The notes below the pieces were generated by a model. That model was not told where the DNA came from, ran no database searches, and was given only the letters and a program-made list of their open reading frames with translations. A program made the translations under genes and the position numbers. This document shows, in pieces, positions 9,145 through 20,550 of a DNA stretch of 64,000 nt; the first letter of the stretch is position 1; the number at the start of each line of letters is the position of its first letter. The DNA comes from Nocardioides guangzhouensis (GTDB taxonomy: Bacteria; Actinomycetota; Actinomycetes; Propionibacteriales; Nocardioidaceae), in NCBI RefSeq assembly GCF_004519545.1, contig NZ_SDKM01000011.1:1-64000 (forward strand), written 5' to 3'.

Positions 9145-10803
9145 GTGACCCCGGAGCAGCTCTCGACCACCCTCGTCCACGCCCTGACCACGCTCGTCGA
9201 GCGCGGCGACGTGACCCTGCCGGACGGAGTGCCGCAGGCGGTGACGGTGGAGCGACCCAAGGTCCGTGAGCACGGCGACTACGCCACGAACGTCGCGCTC
9301 CAGCTCGGCAAGAAGGCGGGCATGGCGCCGCGCGACCTCGCCGCCCTGCTGGCCAAGGAGCTTGAGAGCGCGGACGGCATCGGCGAGGTCGAGATCGCCG
9401 GGCCCGGCTTCCTCAACATCCGGGTCGACGCCGGTAGCCAGGGCAAGGTGGCGGCCGACGTGGTCGCGGCCGGCGCGGCGTACGGCCGCAACGACGCGTT
9501 CGCCGGCGAGAAGATCAACCTCGAGTTCGTGTCCGCGAACCCGACCGGCCCGCTGCACATCGGCGGCACCCGCTGGGCGGCGGTCGGAGACGCGCTCGGC
9601 CGGGTGCTGGAGTTCTCCGGCGCCGCGGTCACCCGCGAGTACTACTTCAACGACCACGGCGCCCAGATCGACCGGTTCTCGCGCTCGCTGCTCGCCAACG
9701 CGCGCGGCCGGGCGGTCCCCGAGGACGGGTACGGCGGCGACTACATCGGGGAGATCGCCGGCCAGGTCCTCGCGCAGCGACCGGACGCCGCGGACCTGCC
9801 CGACGCGGAGGCCCAGGAGGTCTTCCGCGAGATCGGCGTCAACCTGATGTTCGACGAGATCAAGCAGTCGATGCACGACTTCGGGGTGGACTTCGACGTC
9901 TACTTCCACGAGGACAACCTGCACAAGTCCGGTGCCGTGCAGAAGGCGATCGACCGGCTCACCGAGCTCGGCAACGTCTACGAGCACGACGGCGCGCTGT
10001 GGCTGCGCACCGAGCAGTACGGCGACGACAAGGACCGGGTGATCGTCCGGTCGAACGGCGAGCCCGCCTACCTCTCCGGCGACCTCGCCTACTACCTCGA
10101 CAAGCGGGAGCGCGGGTTCGACCGCTGCTTCATCATGCTCGGCGCCGACCACCACGGGTACGTCGCCCGGATGATGGCGATGTGCGCCGCGTTCGGCGAC
10201 ACCCCGCACGTCAACCTCGAGATCATGATCGGCCAGATGGTCAACCTGCTCTCCGACGGCGCCCCGCTCCGGATGTCGAAGCGGGCCGGCACGGTGATCA
10301 CGCTCGAGGACCTGGTCGAGGCGGTCGGCAAGGACGCGGCCCGCTACGCGCTGGCCCGCTACTCCACCGACAGCACCATCGACATCGACCTCGACCTGTG
10401 GGCCAAGGCCTCCAACGAGAACCCGGTCTACTACGTCCAGTACGCCCACGCCCGGGTCGCCTCGCTGCTGCGCAACGCCGCGGACCTCGGCCTCAGCCCC
10501 GACGGCGCGGACGTGAGCCTGCTGGTGCACGAGAAGGAGGGCGAGCTGCTGCGCGCCCTGGCCGAGCTCCCGAGGGTGGTGGCCTCGGCCGCGACCCTGC
10601 GCGAGCCGCACCGGGTGGCGCGCTACCTCGAGGACACCGCGGCGTCGTACCACCGCTTCTACGACAACTGCCGGGTGCTGCCGATGGGCGACGAGGAGCC
10701 GAACGAGCTGCACAAGGCGCGGCTGCTGCTGGTCGCCGCGACCCGCACGGTCATCGGCAACGGCCTCGCGCTGCTCGGCGTCTCCGCCCCCGAGCGGATG
10801 TGA
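9145..10803 (+). CDS. argS: Arginyl-tRNA synthetase (552 aa)
   Basis: Class I synthetase that attaches arginine to tRNA-Arg. The N-terminal Arg-specific domain (about 1-95) precedes the Rossmann core. The core has the HIGH-type motif PTGPLHIGG near 134-142 and the KMSKS equivalent in [13 protein letters not shown] near 377, followed by the DALR anticodon-binding domain with the family ending [13 protein letters not shown]. Length is normal. The GTG start is supported by the -10 placed six bases upstream. It is the first gene of argS-lysA-hom-thrC-thrB, with a four-base gap to lysA. The argS-lysA pairing is known from corynebacteria, where arginine and lysine control it. Confidence 0.98.
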   Translation: MTPEQLSTTLVHALTTLVERGDVTLPDGVPQAVTVERPKVREHGDYATNVALQLGKKAGMAPRDLAALLAKELESADGIGEVEIAGPGFLNIRVDAGSQGKVAADVVAAGAAYGRNDAFAGEKINLEFVSANPTGPLHIGGTRWAAVGDALGRVLEFSGAAVTREYYFNDHGAQIDRFSRSLLANARGRAVPEDGYGGDYIGEIAGQVLAQRPDAADLPDAEAQEVFREIGVNLMFDEIKQSMHDFGVDFDVYFHEDNLHKSGAVQKAIDRLTELGNVYEHDGALWLRTEQYGDDKDRVIVRSNGEPAYLSGDLAYYLDKRERGFDRCFIMLGADHHGYVARMMAMCAAFGDTPHVNLEIMIGQMVNLLSDGAPLRMSKRAGTVITLEDLVEAVGKDAARYALARYSTDSTIDIDLDLWAKASNENPVYYVQYAHARVASLLRNAADLGLSPDGADVSLLVHEKEGELLRALAELPRVVASAATLREPHRVARYLEDTAASYHRFYDNCRVLPMGDEEPNELHKARLLLVAATRTVIGNGLALLGVSAPERM

Positions 10804-10807
10804 TCCG

Positions 10808-12217
10808 GTGCCGCACGCACACGAGGCCGGCTGGGCCCACGCCGACGGTGCGCTGCGCGGACCGTCGTGGCTGCGGGAGCCCGTGGACCCCAACGCACTG
10901 GTCGACCACCTCTGGTCGCTGACCGCCACCAAGGAGGACGGCGTCCTCACCATCGGCGGCGTCGCGATGACCGACCTGGCCCGCGACCACGGCACCCCGG
11001 CGTACGTCCTCGACGAGGCCGACTTCCGCTCCCGTGCCCGGGCGTTCCGGGAGGCGTTCGCCGACTACGACGTCTACTACGCCGGCAAGGCGTTTCTCTG
11101 CTCCAGTGTGGTCGGCTGGGTCGCCGAGGAAGGGCTGAGCATCGACGTCTGCTCCGACGGCGAGCTGACCGTGGCGCTGCGCGCCGGCTTCGACCCGGCC
11201 CGGATCGGCTACCACGGCAACAACAAGACGTACGCCGAGCTGCGTCGCGCGCTGGAGGCGGGCGTCGGCCGGGTCATCGTCGACAGCGTCGACGAGATCG
11301 CCCGGCTGGAGCGGCTGGCTGCCGAGGGCCTGACCGCCCGCGTGATGGTGCGGGTCACCGCCGGTGTGGAGGCGCACACCCACGAGTACATCGCCACTGC
11401 ACACGAGGACCAGAAGTTCGGGTTCTCGATCACCGGCGGCGACGCGATGGAGGCCGTACGCCGGCTCCAGGCGGCCGCGGGCATCGAGCTGCTCGGCCTG
11501 CACAGCCACATCGGCAGCCAGATCTTCGACACCAGCGGCTTCGAGGTCGCGGCCCGCCGGGTGCTGGCGCTGCACGCCCGGATCTCCGAGGAGCTCGGCG
11601 TCGACCTGCCCGAGCTCGACCTCGGCGGCGGCTTCGGCATCGCGTACACCACCCAGGACGACCCGTCCGAGCCGGCGCAGCTCGCGACCGAGATGACCAA
11701 GATCGTCGAGCACGAGTGCCGGGCGCTCGACGTCGCGGTGCCGCGGCTCTCGATCGAGCCGGGCCGCGCCATCGTCGGCCCGAGCACGTGCACCCTCTAC
11801 GAGGTCGGCACGGTCAAGGAGGTCGCGCTCGACGGCGGCGCCCGGCGCACCTACGTCTCGGTCGACGGCGGCATGAGCGACAACATCAGGACCGCGCTCT
11901 ACGACGCCGACTACTCCTGCACGCTCGCTTCGCGCGGGTCCGACGCGCCGCCGGTGCTCGGGCGCGTGGTCGGCAAGCACTGCGAGGCCGGCGACATCGT
12001 CGTGAAGGACGAGTTCGTGCCCGGTGACATCGCCGCGGGCGACCTGCTCGCCGTGCCCGGGACCGGCGCCTACTGCCGCTCGATGGCCAGCAACTACAAC
12101 CACGCGCTCCGGCCGCCGGTGATCGCGGTTCGGGACGGGGTCGCGCGCACCGTCGTACGCCGGGAGACTGTCGAGGACCTGTTGTCGACGGATGTCGGAG
12201 TGGAGAGCAACTCGTGA
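10808..12217 (+). CDS. lysA: Diaminopimelate decarboxylase (469 aa)
   Basis: PLP-dependent fold-III decarboxylase that converts meso-diaminopimelate to L-lysine in the final step of lysine synthesis. Lys94 in VYYAGKAFLCS is the predicted Schiff-base residue. GLHSHIGSQI, DLGGGFGI and EPGRAIVGPS are the usual barrel motifs, and the C-terminal barrel has GKHCEAGD, which supplies the active-site cysteine of the dimer partner. The start is a GTG four bases after the argS stop. The N-terminus has about 40 residues before the catalytic domain, as in other actinobacteria. Its stop overlaps the hom start by four bases. Confidence 0.98.
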   Translation: MPHAHEAGWAHADGALRGPSWLREPVDPNALVDHLWSLTATKEDGVLTIGGVAMTDLARDHGTPAYVLDEADFRSRARAFREAFADYDVYYAGKAFLCSSVVGWVAEEGLSIDVCSDGELTVALRAGFDPARIGYHGNNKTYAELRRALEAGVGRVIVDSVDEIARLERLAAEGLTARVMVRVTAGVEAHTHEYIATAHEDQKFGFSITGGDAMEAVRRLQAAAGIELLGLHSHIGSQIFDTSGFEVAARRVLALHARISEELGVDLPELDLGGGFGIAYTTQDDPSEPAQLATEMTKIVEHECRALDVAVPRLSIEPGRAIVGPSTCTLYEVGTVKEVALDGGARRTYVSVDGGMSDNIRTALYDADYSCTLASRGSDAPPVLGRVVGKHCEAGDIVVKDEFVPGDIAAGDLLAVPGTGAYCRSMASNYNHALRPPVIAVRDGVARTVVRRETVEDLLSTDVGVESNS

Positions 12218-13521
12218 GCGAGGGTGACAAGGCCCTCAAGGTGGCACTGCTGGGCTGCGGCTCGGTGGGTTCGCAGGTGGTCCGGCTGCTGACCGAGCAG
12301 GCCGGCGACCTGGCCGCCCGGGTGGGGGCGCGGGTGGAGCTGGTCGGCGTCGCCGTACGCCGGCTCGAGGCGCAGCGCGAGGTCGAGGTCCCGGCCGACC
12401 TGCTCACGACCGACGCCGCGGGCCTGGTCCGCGGCGACTTCGCCGGGCCGGTCGACCTGGTGATCGAGGTGATCGGCGGCATCGAGCCGGCCCGGTCCCT
12501 GATCCTGGCCGCCCTCGAGAGCGGTGCGTCCGTGGTGACCGCCAACAAGGCGCTGCTCGCCGAGGACGGCTCGACACTGTTCGAGGCGGCCGAGAAGGCC
12601 GGCCGCGACCTCTACTACGAGGCCGCCGTCGCCGGCGCGATCCCGATCCTGCGCCCGCTGCGTGAGTCGCTGGCCGGTGACACGGTCACCCGGGTGCTCG
12701 GCATCGTCAACGGCACCACCAACTTCATCCTCGACCAGATGGACACCACCGGCGCCGGCTTCGCCGACGCGCTGGAGGAGGCCCAGGAGCTCGGGTACGC
12801 CGAGGCCGACCCGACCGCCGACGTCGAGGGCTTCGACGCCGCCGCCAAGGCCGCGATCCTGGCCAGCCTCGCGTTCCACACCCGGGTCACCGCGGCCGAC
12901 GTGCACCGCGAGGGCATCTCCGAGGTGACCGCGGCCGACGTGCAGTCCGCCCGCGAGATGGGCGCGGTGGTCAAGCTGCTCGCGATCTGCGACCTGCGCG
13001 ACGGCGCGGTCAGCGCCCGCGTGCACCCGGCGATGATCCCGCGGGCCCACCCGCTGGCGTCGGTCCGCGGCGCGTTCAACGCGGTGTTCGTGGAGTCCGA
13101 GGCGGCCGGCGAGCTGATGTTCTACGGCCCGGGCGCCGGCGGTGCGCCCACCGCCTCCGCGGTGCTCGGCGACCTGGTGACAGTGGCCCGCAACCGGCTC
13201 GCGGAGACCCGCGGCGCGGGGGAGTCGTCGTACGCCGACCGCGCGGTGCTGCCCATGGGGGAGACCCTGACCCGCTACCACGTGAGCATCGACGTGGACG
13301 ACCGCCCGGGCGTGCTGGCCGCGGTCGCGACCGCGTTCGCCGAGCAGGGCGTGTCCATCCAGACCGTCCGGCAGGAGGGCCGCGAGGACGACGCGCACCT
13401 CGTCGTCGTCTCGCACCGGGCCACCGACTCGGCGCTGGCCGCCACGGTCGCGCACCTGCGGACCATGGAGATCGTCCGCGACGTCACCTCGGTGATGCGG
13501 GTCGAGGGCGGCGACGAATGA
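12214..13521 (+). CDS. hom: Homoserine dehydrogenase (435 aa)
   Basis: NAD(P)H-dependent reduction of aspartate semialdehyde to homoserine, the branch point towards threonine and methionine. The nucleotide-binding loop is [10 protein letters not shown] (about 14-23). The catalytic region has [11 protein letters not shown] and [19 protein letters not shown], and the C-terminal ACT domain (about 350-425, beginning [18 protein letters not shown]) is the allosteric threonine-sensing part known from this class. GTG start overlapping the lysA stop; stop overlapping the thrC ATG by four bases (ATGA). Length is typical of Gram-positive single-function enzymes with an ACT domain. Confidence 0.98.
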   Translation: MSEGDKALKVALLGCGSVGSQVVRLLTEQAGDLAARVGARVELVGVAVRRLEAQREVEVPADLLTTDAAGLVRGDFAGPVDLVIEVIGGIEPARSLILAALESGASVVTANKALLAEDGSTLFEAAEKAGRDLYYEAAVAGAIPILRPLRESLAGDTVTRVLGIVNGTTNFILDQMDTTGAGFADALEEAQELGYAEADPTADVEGFDAAAKAAILASLAFHTRVTAADVHREGISEVTAADVQSAREMGAVVKLLAICDLRDGAVSARVHPAMIPRAHPLASVRGAFNAVFVESEAAGELMFYGPGAGGAPTASAVLGDLVTVARNRLAETRGAGESSYADRAVLPMGETLTRYHVSIDVDDRPGVLAAVATAFAEQGVSIQTVRQEGREDDAHLVVVSHRATDSALAATVAHLRTMEIVRDVTSVMRVEGGDE

Positions 13522-14597
13522 GGTCCTCCACCGCGACCCACCAGTGGCGCGGCGTGATCGAGGAGTACCGCCCGCTGCTCGCCATCCCCGAGGGCACCCC
13601 GACCGTGACCCTCGGCGAGGGCGGCACCCCGCTGGTCCGCTCGGCGTGGCTCTCGTACGCCACCGGTGGCGAGGTCTGGCTCAAGGTCGAGGGGGACAAC
13701 CCGACCGGCTCGTTCAAGGACCGCGGCATGACCACCGCGATCTCGGTGGCCGTGCTCGAGGGCGCCCGGGCCGTGGTCTGCGCGTCCACGGGCAACACCT
13801 CCGCGTCGATGGCGGCGTACGCCGCGCGGGCCGGGCTGAAGCCCCTGGTGCTGGTCCCCGAGGGCAAGATCGCTGCCGGCAAGATGGCGCAGGCGATCAT
13901 GCACGGCGCCCAGGTGATCATGGTGCGCGGCAACTTCGACGACTGCCTGCGGCTCTCGCGCGCGCTCGCCGACCACTACCCGGTGGCGCTGGTGAACTCC
14001 GTCAACCCGATCCGGCTCGAGGGGCAGAAGACCGCGGCCTTCGAGATCGTCGACCGGCTCGGCGACGCACCCGACTTCCACCTGCTCCCGGTCGGCAACG
14101 CCGGCAACATCTCGGCGTACTGGCTCGGCTACCGGCAGTACGCCGATCTCGGCCGGGCCACCCGCAGGCCGGTCATGCGCGCCTACCAGGCCGAGGGCGC
14201 AGCTCCGCTGGTCACCGGGCAGCCGTTCCCGCGCCCCGAGACCAAGGCGACCGCGATCCGCATCGGCAACCCCGCCTCGTGGAGGCTCGCCGAGCAGGCC
14301 GCGGCCGAGTCCGGGGGCCGGTTCCGGTCGCTGACCGACGACCAGATCCTCACGGCGCAGCGTGAGCTGGCGCGCCGCGACGGCGTGTTCGTCGAGCCCG
14401 CGTCGGCGGCGGGGGTCGCGGGCCTGCTGCAAGACCTCGAGCTGGGCGACTCGTACGCCGGCGCGACGGTCGCGATCACCGTCACCGGACACGGGCTCAA
14501 GGACACCGCGACCGCGCTGGAGGGATTCGGCGACCTCGTCGACACCGTCGTGGACGCCGACGTGGACGCGGCCGCCGCGGCCGCCGGGCTCGGCTGA
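13518..14597 (+). CDS. thrC: Threonine synthase (359 aa)
   Basis: PLP enzyme that converts O-phosphohomoserine to threonine. Lys67 in [12 protein letters not shown] is the Schiff-base lysine. [19 protein letters not shown] and [16 protein letters not shown] are the substrate and phosphate-binding loops, and the family ending [13 protein letters not shown] is present. Length fits the short fold-II class of actinobacteria. It overlaps hom by four bases upstream and thrB by one base downstream (TGATG), so hom-thrC-thrB are translationally linked. Confidence 0.98.
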   Translation: MRSSTATHQWRGVIEEYRPLLAIPEGTPTVTLGEGGTPLVRSAWLSYATGGEVWLKVEGDNPTGSFKDRGMTTAISVAVLEGARAVVCASTGNTSASMAAYAARAGLKPLVLVPEGKIAAGKMAQAIMHGAQVIMVRGNFDDCLRLSRALADHYPVALVNSVNPIRLEGQKTAAFEIVDRLGDAPDFHLLPVGNAGNISAYWLGYRQYADLGRATRRPVMRAYQAEGAAPLVTGQPFPRPETKATAIRIGNPASWRLAEQAAAESGGRFRSLTDDQILTAQRELARRDGVFVEPASAAGVAGLLQDLELGDSYAGATVAITVTGHGLKDTATALEGFGDLVDTVVDADVDAAAAAAGLG

Positions 14598-15526
14598 TGC
14601 CGCAGCTCGTCGACGGACCCGTACGGGTCTCGGTGCCGGCGACGTCCGCCAACCTCGGGCCCGGCTTCGACGCGCTCGGCCTCGCGCTCAGGCTGCGCGA
14701 CGAGCTGGAGGCGGAGGTCGTCCCGTCCGGGCTCACCATCGACGTGACCGGCGAGGGCGCCGACGCGGTGCCCCGCGACGAGACCCACCTCGTGGTCCGG
14801 GCCATGCGCGCGGCGTTCGACCAGATGGGCGCCCGACCGCCCGGCCTGCGACTCTGGTGCAGGAACGTGATCCCGCACAGCCGCGGCCTCGGCTCGTCGT
14901 CCGCGGCGATCGTCGCCGGGGTGACCCTGGCCCGCGGCCTGGTCGCCGGCGGCGGCCTGCTCATGGACGACGACCAGGTGCTGGCGCTGGCCGCCGACCT
15001 GGAGGGCCACCCCGACAACGTGGCGCCGGCCTTCCTCGGCGGTTTCGTGATCTCCGGGCACGACGACGACGGGTGGTACGCCACCCGTGCAGCCGTCGAC
15101 CCACGGGTCTCCGTGGTCGTCTTCGTGCCGCCCGACCCGGTCGCGACCGAGGTCGCGCGGGGTCTGCTGCCGGCTCAGGTCCCGCACGCCGACGCGGCCG
15201 CGAACGCCGGGCGGGCCGCGCTGCTCGTCGCCGCGCTGGCCGGGCGCCCCGAGCTGCTGCACCGCGCCACCCGCGACCTGCTCCACCAGGACCAGCGCGA
15301 GCCCGCCATGCCCGCCTCCCTGGCCCTGGTCCGGGCGCTGCGCGCCGAGGGCCATCCGGCGGTCGTGTCTGGCGCCGGTCCGACCGTGCTGGTGTTCACC
15401 GACGGTCCCGTGCACCCGGTGGCGGACTGGTCGACGGGGCCGCGCGAGCTGCTCGCCCGGTGCCCCGGGGGATGGGCCGCGCACCACCTCGAGGTGGACA
15501 CCCGGGGAGCGGTCGTCACCGGCTGA
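14597..15526 (+). CDS. thrB: Homoserine kinase (309 aa)
   Basis: GHMP-family kinase that phosphorylates homoserine to make the substrate of threonine synthase. The N-terminal strand VRVSVPATSANLGPGFDALG and the ATP-binding glycine/serine loop PHSRGLGSSSAAIVAG (93-108) are diagnostic, as is the C-terminal VSGAGPTVLVF loop near 260. It is the last gene of the operon; the next gene, rho, has its own leader region 271 bases away. Confidence 0.97.
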   Translation: MPQLVDGPVRVSVPATSANLGPGFDALGLALRLRDELEAEVVPSGLTIDVTGEGADAVPRDETHLVVRAMRAAFDQMGARPPGLRLWCRNVIPHSRGLGSSSAAIVAGVTLARGLVAGGGLLMDDDQVLALAADLEGHPDNVAPAFLGGFVISGHDDDGWYATRAAVDPRVSVVVFVPPDPVATEVARGLLPAQVPHADAAANAGRAALLVAALAGRPELLHRATRDLLHQDQREPAMPASLALVRALRAEGHPAVVSGAGPTVLVFTDGPVHPVADWSTGPRELLARCPGGWAAHHLEVDTRGAVVTG

Positions 15527-15797
15527 TCCACGGCGTACCGGCTGCCGGGAACGGCCGACTTTCGGTGGAAATGTGCCCCCTGCCACATTTCTCCGGACCC
15601 GGTGTTAAGGTGGGAACGCGCCACAATCGTTGGCGCCCACCGCATCCATCGAGCCATCGTCGCGATGCCTCGGGCCGATGCACCCCTTCTTCCTGACGCC
15701 CTCGCCGACCTCTGTCGGGCGGTCGTCACGAGGGAGCCACCCGAGAAGCCGACGGCAGTCGAGCCGGTTCGGCACTGATACGTGGGAAGGACCTCAC
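15527..15797 (+). other. thrB-rho intergenic region with a candidate hairpin and leader
   Basis: GGAAATGTG at 15567-15575 and CACATTTC at 15584-15591 form an 8-bp stem with an 8-base loop shortly after thrB, so it may end the amino-acid operon. There is no T run after it. TTAAGGT at about 15604-15610 is a plausible -10 for rho, which would give a leader of roughly 180 bases. Rho genes are often autoregulated through their leaders, but I see no definite element here. Confidence 0.4.
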
Positions 15798-17633
<1,836 letters not shown>

Positions 17634-17638
17634 TTCAC

Positions 17639-17644
17639 TAGAGT
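17639..17644 (+). promoter_or_regulatory. Leaderless-type -10 before the receiver gene
   Basis: TAGAGT ends six bases before the ATG at 17651 and starts just after the rho stop codon. There is no Shine-Dalgarno sequence. The receiver-HEAT-glycosyltransferase-kinase unit therefore probably has its own leaderless promoter. Confidence 0.5.
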
Positions 17645-17650
17645 TCGCCC

Positions 17651-18025
17651 ATGGCCAGAATCGTTGTAGCTGACGACGACGAAGACATCCGGGAACTGGT
17701 CGTCTTCAAGCTCCGACAGTCGGGGCACGAGGTGGTGGCGGTCGGCGACGGTGCCGCCGCGGTCGCCGCTGTCCAGGAGGAACGCCCCGCACTGGTCCTG
17801 CTCGACGTGATGATGCCGGGCATGAGCGGCCTCGACGCCGCTCGTGTCCTTCGTCAGTCACCCGACACCGCGACCATCCCCGTGATCATGCTGACGGCCC
17901 GCGCCCAGGAGAGCGACATCGAGCAGGGCTTCGCCGCCGGCGCCGACGACTACGTCACCAAGCCGTTCTCCCCGCGCGAGCTGGCCTCTCGGGTCGCCGC
18001 CGTGCTCGCGCGGAGTGGTGAGTGA
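17651..18025 (+). CDS. Single-domain response regulator (124 aa)
   Basis: A CheY-like receiver and nothing else: VVADDDEDIRELV, phosphoacceptor Asp52 in LVLLDVMMPGMSG, the switch Thr in VIMLTARAQ and the Lys in DDYVTKPFSPREL. The KPF motif is the OmpR/PhoB or PleD type. There is no output domain, so it must act through a protein partner. Its stop overlaps the GTG of the HEAT-repeat gene by four bases, and a sensor kinase is the fourth gene of the unit. The obvious model is that it is the phospho-partner of that kinase and controls the glycosyltransferase or HEAT protein by contact. This is inference. Confidence 0.92.
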   Translation: MARIVVADDDEDIRELVVFKLRQSGHEVVAVGDGAAAVAAVQEERPALVLLDVMMPGMSGLDAARVLRQSPDTATIPVIMLTARAQESDIEQGFAAGADDYVTKPFSPRELASRVAAVLARSGE

Positions 18026-19071
18026 CCGTACTCGCCTGGTTGGTCGTCGGCCTCTGCGCAGTGTCCGCAGGGCTGGTGCTCCTGCTGGTCGTGCTCCGGG
18101 TCTCCGCGGACCTGCGCGAGCGCCGACGGGCGCACGCGCACGCGGTCACGCGTGAGCTGGTGCTCACCGTGCTCATGGGGGAGCCGGACGAGGTGCTGAA
18201 GGCCCGGGACGAGCTGGCCCGGCTCACCGGCGAGGAGGGCCGGCAGGCGGAGGCACAGATCTTCTCCTACCTTCCCAAGGTGTCCGGGGAGACCCGCACC
18301 CTGCTGGTGGAGCTGGTGCTCGAGCGGGACGCGGCCGACCGCGCCCGCGACCTGTTGCACTCGTGGTCCTCCGTGCGCCGCTGCCGAGGCGCCTACCGCC
18401 TCGGCGCGCTGCACCGCACGGACGCCGTTCCGCTGCTGATCCCGATGCTGAGGGACCGCACCTTCCTGGTCCGCCGGGTCGCGCTCCGCGCGCTCGGCTC
18501 CATCGGCGACCCGACCGCCGTGGTGCCGATCCTGCGCAGCTGTGGTGGCGACGACCGGCTCACCCGTGACGTGGTCTCGGCGCTGGAGCGGATCGGCCAG
18601 CCCGGTGCCGCCGCGATGCGCAACGAGCTCGCCAAGGGCATGGCCCGCTCCTCCGGCAGCGGCCGGCACGCGGAGCTGGCGACCGTCGGGCTGGGGCTGA
18701 TCGGTGACGTCGGCTCGGTCGACCTGCTCGTCCAGGCCCTGGGCACACCCCGTGCTGCGCTGCAGGCGGCGGCGGCCGAGGCACTGGGCCGGATCGGGGC
18801 GCCGTCCGCGATCCCCGCGCTGGTCAGTGCGCTCGGCGGTAGCGACGAGCTTGTCCGGGCCTCCGCGGCCGGTGCGCTCGGTGACATCGGCGACCCGGCC
18901 GCGGCCGAGGGCCTCGGCCAGGCGCTCGACACCGCACCGCGGCTGACCAGCCGCTCGCTGGCCGCCGCCCTGCTCCGGCTCGGCGAGCCCGGGCTCGACA
19001 CGCTGCGTCGCCACCCCTCGCCGTACGCCGCCGAGGCGCTCGCCGTCCACGGGCTACGGGGTGTGATGTGA
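18022..19071 (+). CDS. Membrane-anchored HEAT-repeat protein (349 aa)
   Basis: One N-terminal transmembrane segment (VLAWLVVGLCAVSAGLVLLLVVL) is followed by a basic juxtamembrane helix and a helical domain. From about residue 110 it consists of tandem HEAT/PBS-lyase-like repeats, with units such as VALRALGSIGDPTAVVPIL and AAAEALGRIGAPSAIPALV. HEAT arrays bind other proteins. The four-base overlap with the receiver gene upstream and the 15-base gap to the glycosyltransferase downstream suggest a scaffold linking signalling to the membrane glycosyltransferase. No enzymatic motif is visible. The specific function is unknown. Confidence 0.85.
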   Translation: MTVLAWLVVGLCAVSAGLVLLLVVLRVSADLRERRRAHAHAVTRELVLTVLMGEPDEVLKARDELARLTGEEGRQAEAQIFSYLPKVSGETRTLLVELVLERDAADRARDLLHSWSSVRRCRGAYRLGALHRTDAVPLLIPMLRDRTFLVRRVALRALGSIGDPTAVVPILRSCGGDDRLTRDVVSALERIGQPGAAAMRNELAKGMARSSGSGRHAELATVGLGLIGDVGSVDLLVQALGTPRAALQAAAAEALGRIGAPSAIPALVSALGGSDELVRASAAGALGDIGDPAAAEGLGQALDTAPRLTSRSLAAALLRLGEPGLDTLRRHPSPYAAEALAVHGLRGVM

Positions 19072-19086
19072 GGGTGGTGACCTGAG

Positions 19087-20550
19087 GTGGACTGGGTCGA
19101 GGTGTTCTCCGACGTCATCACGGCGATGGGCTGGTTCTTCATCGTCTACTCCCTGCTGATCAACTCCAGCTTCCTGCTGCTCACCGTGTTCGCGGTCGGC
19201 GACTTCATCGGCTACCGCCGGCGGGTCGAGTTCGCGGCGTACGACGAGTCGTTCGGTGAGCCGCTGGCCCGCGGCATCTCGGTGCTGATGCCGGCCTACA
19301 ACGAGTCCGAGACGATCATCGAGTCCGTCCAGGCGATGATGGCGATGCGCTACCCCGACTTCGAGGTGATCGTGGTCGACGACGGGTCGAAGGACGACAC
19401 CGTCGCCAAGCTGGTCGCCGAGTTCGACCTGGTGCAGGTGCCGCTGGTCGTCGACGAGCTGGTGCCGATGAAGGGCGAGGTCAGCGCGACGTACCTCTCC
19501 CGCCGCGGCAGCCACAACCTCGTGCTGGTCACGAAGACCAACGGCGGCAAGGCCGACGCGCTCAACGTGGGCATCAACCTGGCCCGCAAGGAGCTGGTCT
19601 GCATGGTCGACGCCGACTCGCTGCTCGACCCCGACTCGCTGCTGCACGTCTCGCGACCGTTCGCCGACCACCCCGACCAGGTGGTCGCGGCCGGCGGCGT
19701 CATCCGGGTCGCGAACGGTTCCACCGTCACCCAGGGCCGCGTCACCGACGTGCGGATGCCGCGTCGCTGGCTGGCCCGGGTGCAGGTCGTCGAGTACCTC
19801 CGGGCGTTCATGATCGGGCGGGCCGGCTGGTCCGCGACCGGAGGCCTGCTGATCATCTCCGGGGCGTTCGGCATGTTCCGCAAGGACGTCCTGGTGACCG
19901 TCGGTGGGATGGCCACCGACTGCATCGGCGAGGACGCCGAGCTGGTGGTCCGGATCTACCGCTGGCTGGGGGAGGAGAAGATCGACGGCAAGGTGGTCTT
20001 CGTCTCCGAGCCGGTCGCGTGGACCGAGGCCCCGGACAGCCGACCGGTGCTGCGCAGGCAGCGCCGGCGCTGGCACCGCGGCCTGGCGGAGATCCTCGGC
20101 CGGCACCGCGACATGCTGCTGCGCCCGAAGTACGGCGTGATCGGGATGCTGACGATGCCGTGGTTCGTGCTCTTCGAGCTGCTGGCGCCGTTCCTCGAGA
20201 TCTTCGGGCTCGCCTACTTCGTCGTGGTGGTGGTGCTGTTCGGCCTCGAGGAGGTCGGCTGGATGCCCTACGACCTCGTCGACGGCTGGTTCGTGCTGCT
20301 GCTGCTGATGGCCTCGATCTTCTACTCGTTCCTGCTCACGATGGTGGCCCTGCTCGCCGAGGAGATGTCCTACCGCCGCTATCGCGGCGTGGGCGACCTG
20401 CTCCGCGCGGTCTGGGCCGCGGTGGAGGAGAACTTCGGCTACCGCCAGCTCAACGCCTGGTGGCGGATGGGCGGCGCCATCGAGGCGATGCGCAAGTCGC
20501 AGCACGAGTGGGGTGACATGCAGCGGAAGGGTTTCGGTACCACCCCGTGA
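19087..20550 (+). CDS. Processive family-2 membrane glycosyltransferase (487 aa)
   Basis: A GT2 enzyme of the cellulose/poly-GlcNAc/hyaluronan synthase type. A hydrophobic segment at about 10-38 is followed by the GT-A domain, with VIVVDDGSKDDT, the DxD motif in CMVDADSLLD near 175, the acceptor motif in CIGEDAELVVRIYR (TED-like) and QRRRWHRG near 324 (the QxxRW motif of processive enzymes). At least three transmembrane segments follow. It should polymerise a sugar and pass it through its own membrane channel. The sugar is unknown, and no deacetylase, PilZ domain or outer-chain gene is nearby. The GTG start lies 15 bases after the HEAT gene, and the stop overlaps the kinase start. Confidence 0.88.
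   Translation: MDWVEVFSDVITAMGWFFIVYSLLINSSFLLLTVFAVGDFIGYRRRVEFAAYDESFGEPLARGISVLMPAYNESETIIESVQAMMAMRYPDFEVIVVDDGSKDDTVAKLVAEFDLVQVPLVVDELVPMKGEVSATYLSRRGSHNLVLVTKTNGGKADALNVGINLARKELVCMVDADSLLDPDSLLHVSRPFADHPDQVVAAGGVIRVANGSTVTQGRVTDVRMPRRWLARVQVVEYLRAFMIGRAGWSATGGLLIISGAFGMFRKDVLVTVGGMATDCIGEDAELVVRIYRWLGEEKIDGKVVFVSEPVAWTEAPDSRPVLRRQRRRWHRGLAEILGRHRDMLLRPKYGVIGMLTMPWFVLFELLAPFLEIFGLAYFVVVVVLFGLEEVGWMPYDLVDGWFVLLLLMASIFYSFLLTMVALLAEEMSYRRYRGVGDLLRAVWAAVEENFGYRQLNAWWRMGGAIEAMRKSQHEWGDMQRKGFGTTP

Noticed and set aside
15527..15797. Threonine or lysine riboswitch or T-box around the thr-rho gap and before lysA
   Set aside because: No conserved riboswitch or T-box core was seen; genes from argS to thrB are tightly coupled with no leader space.
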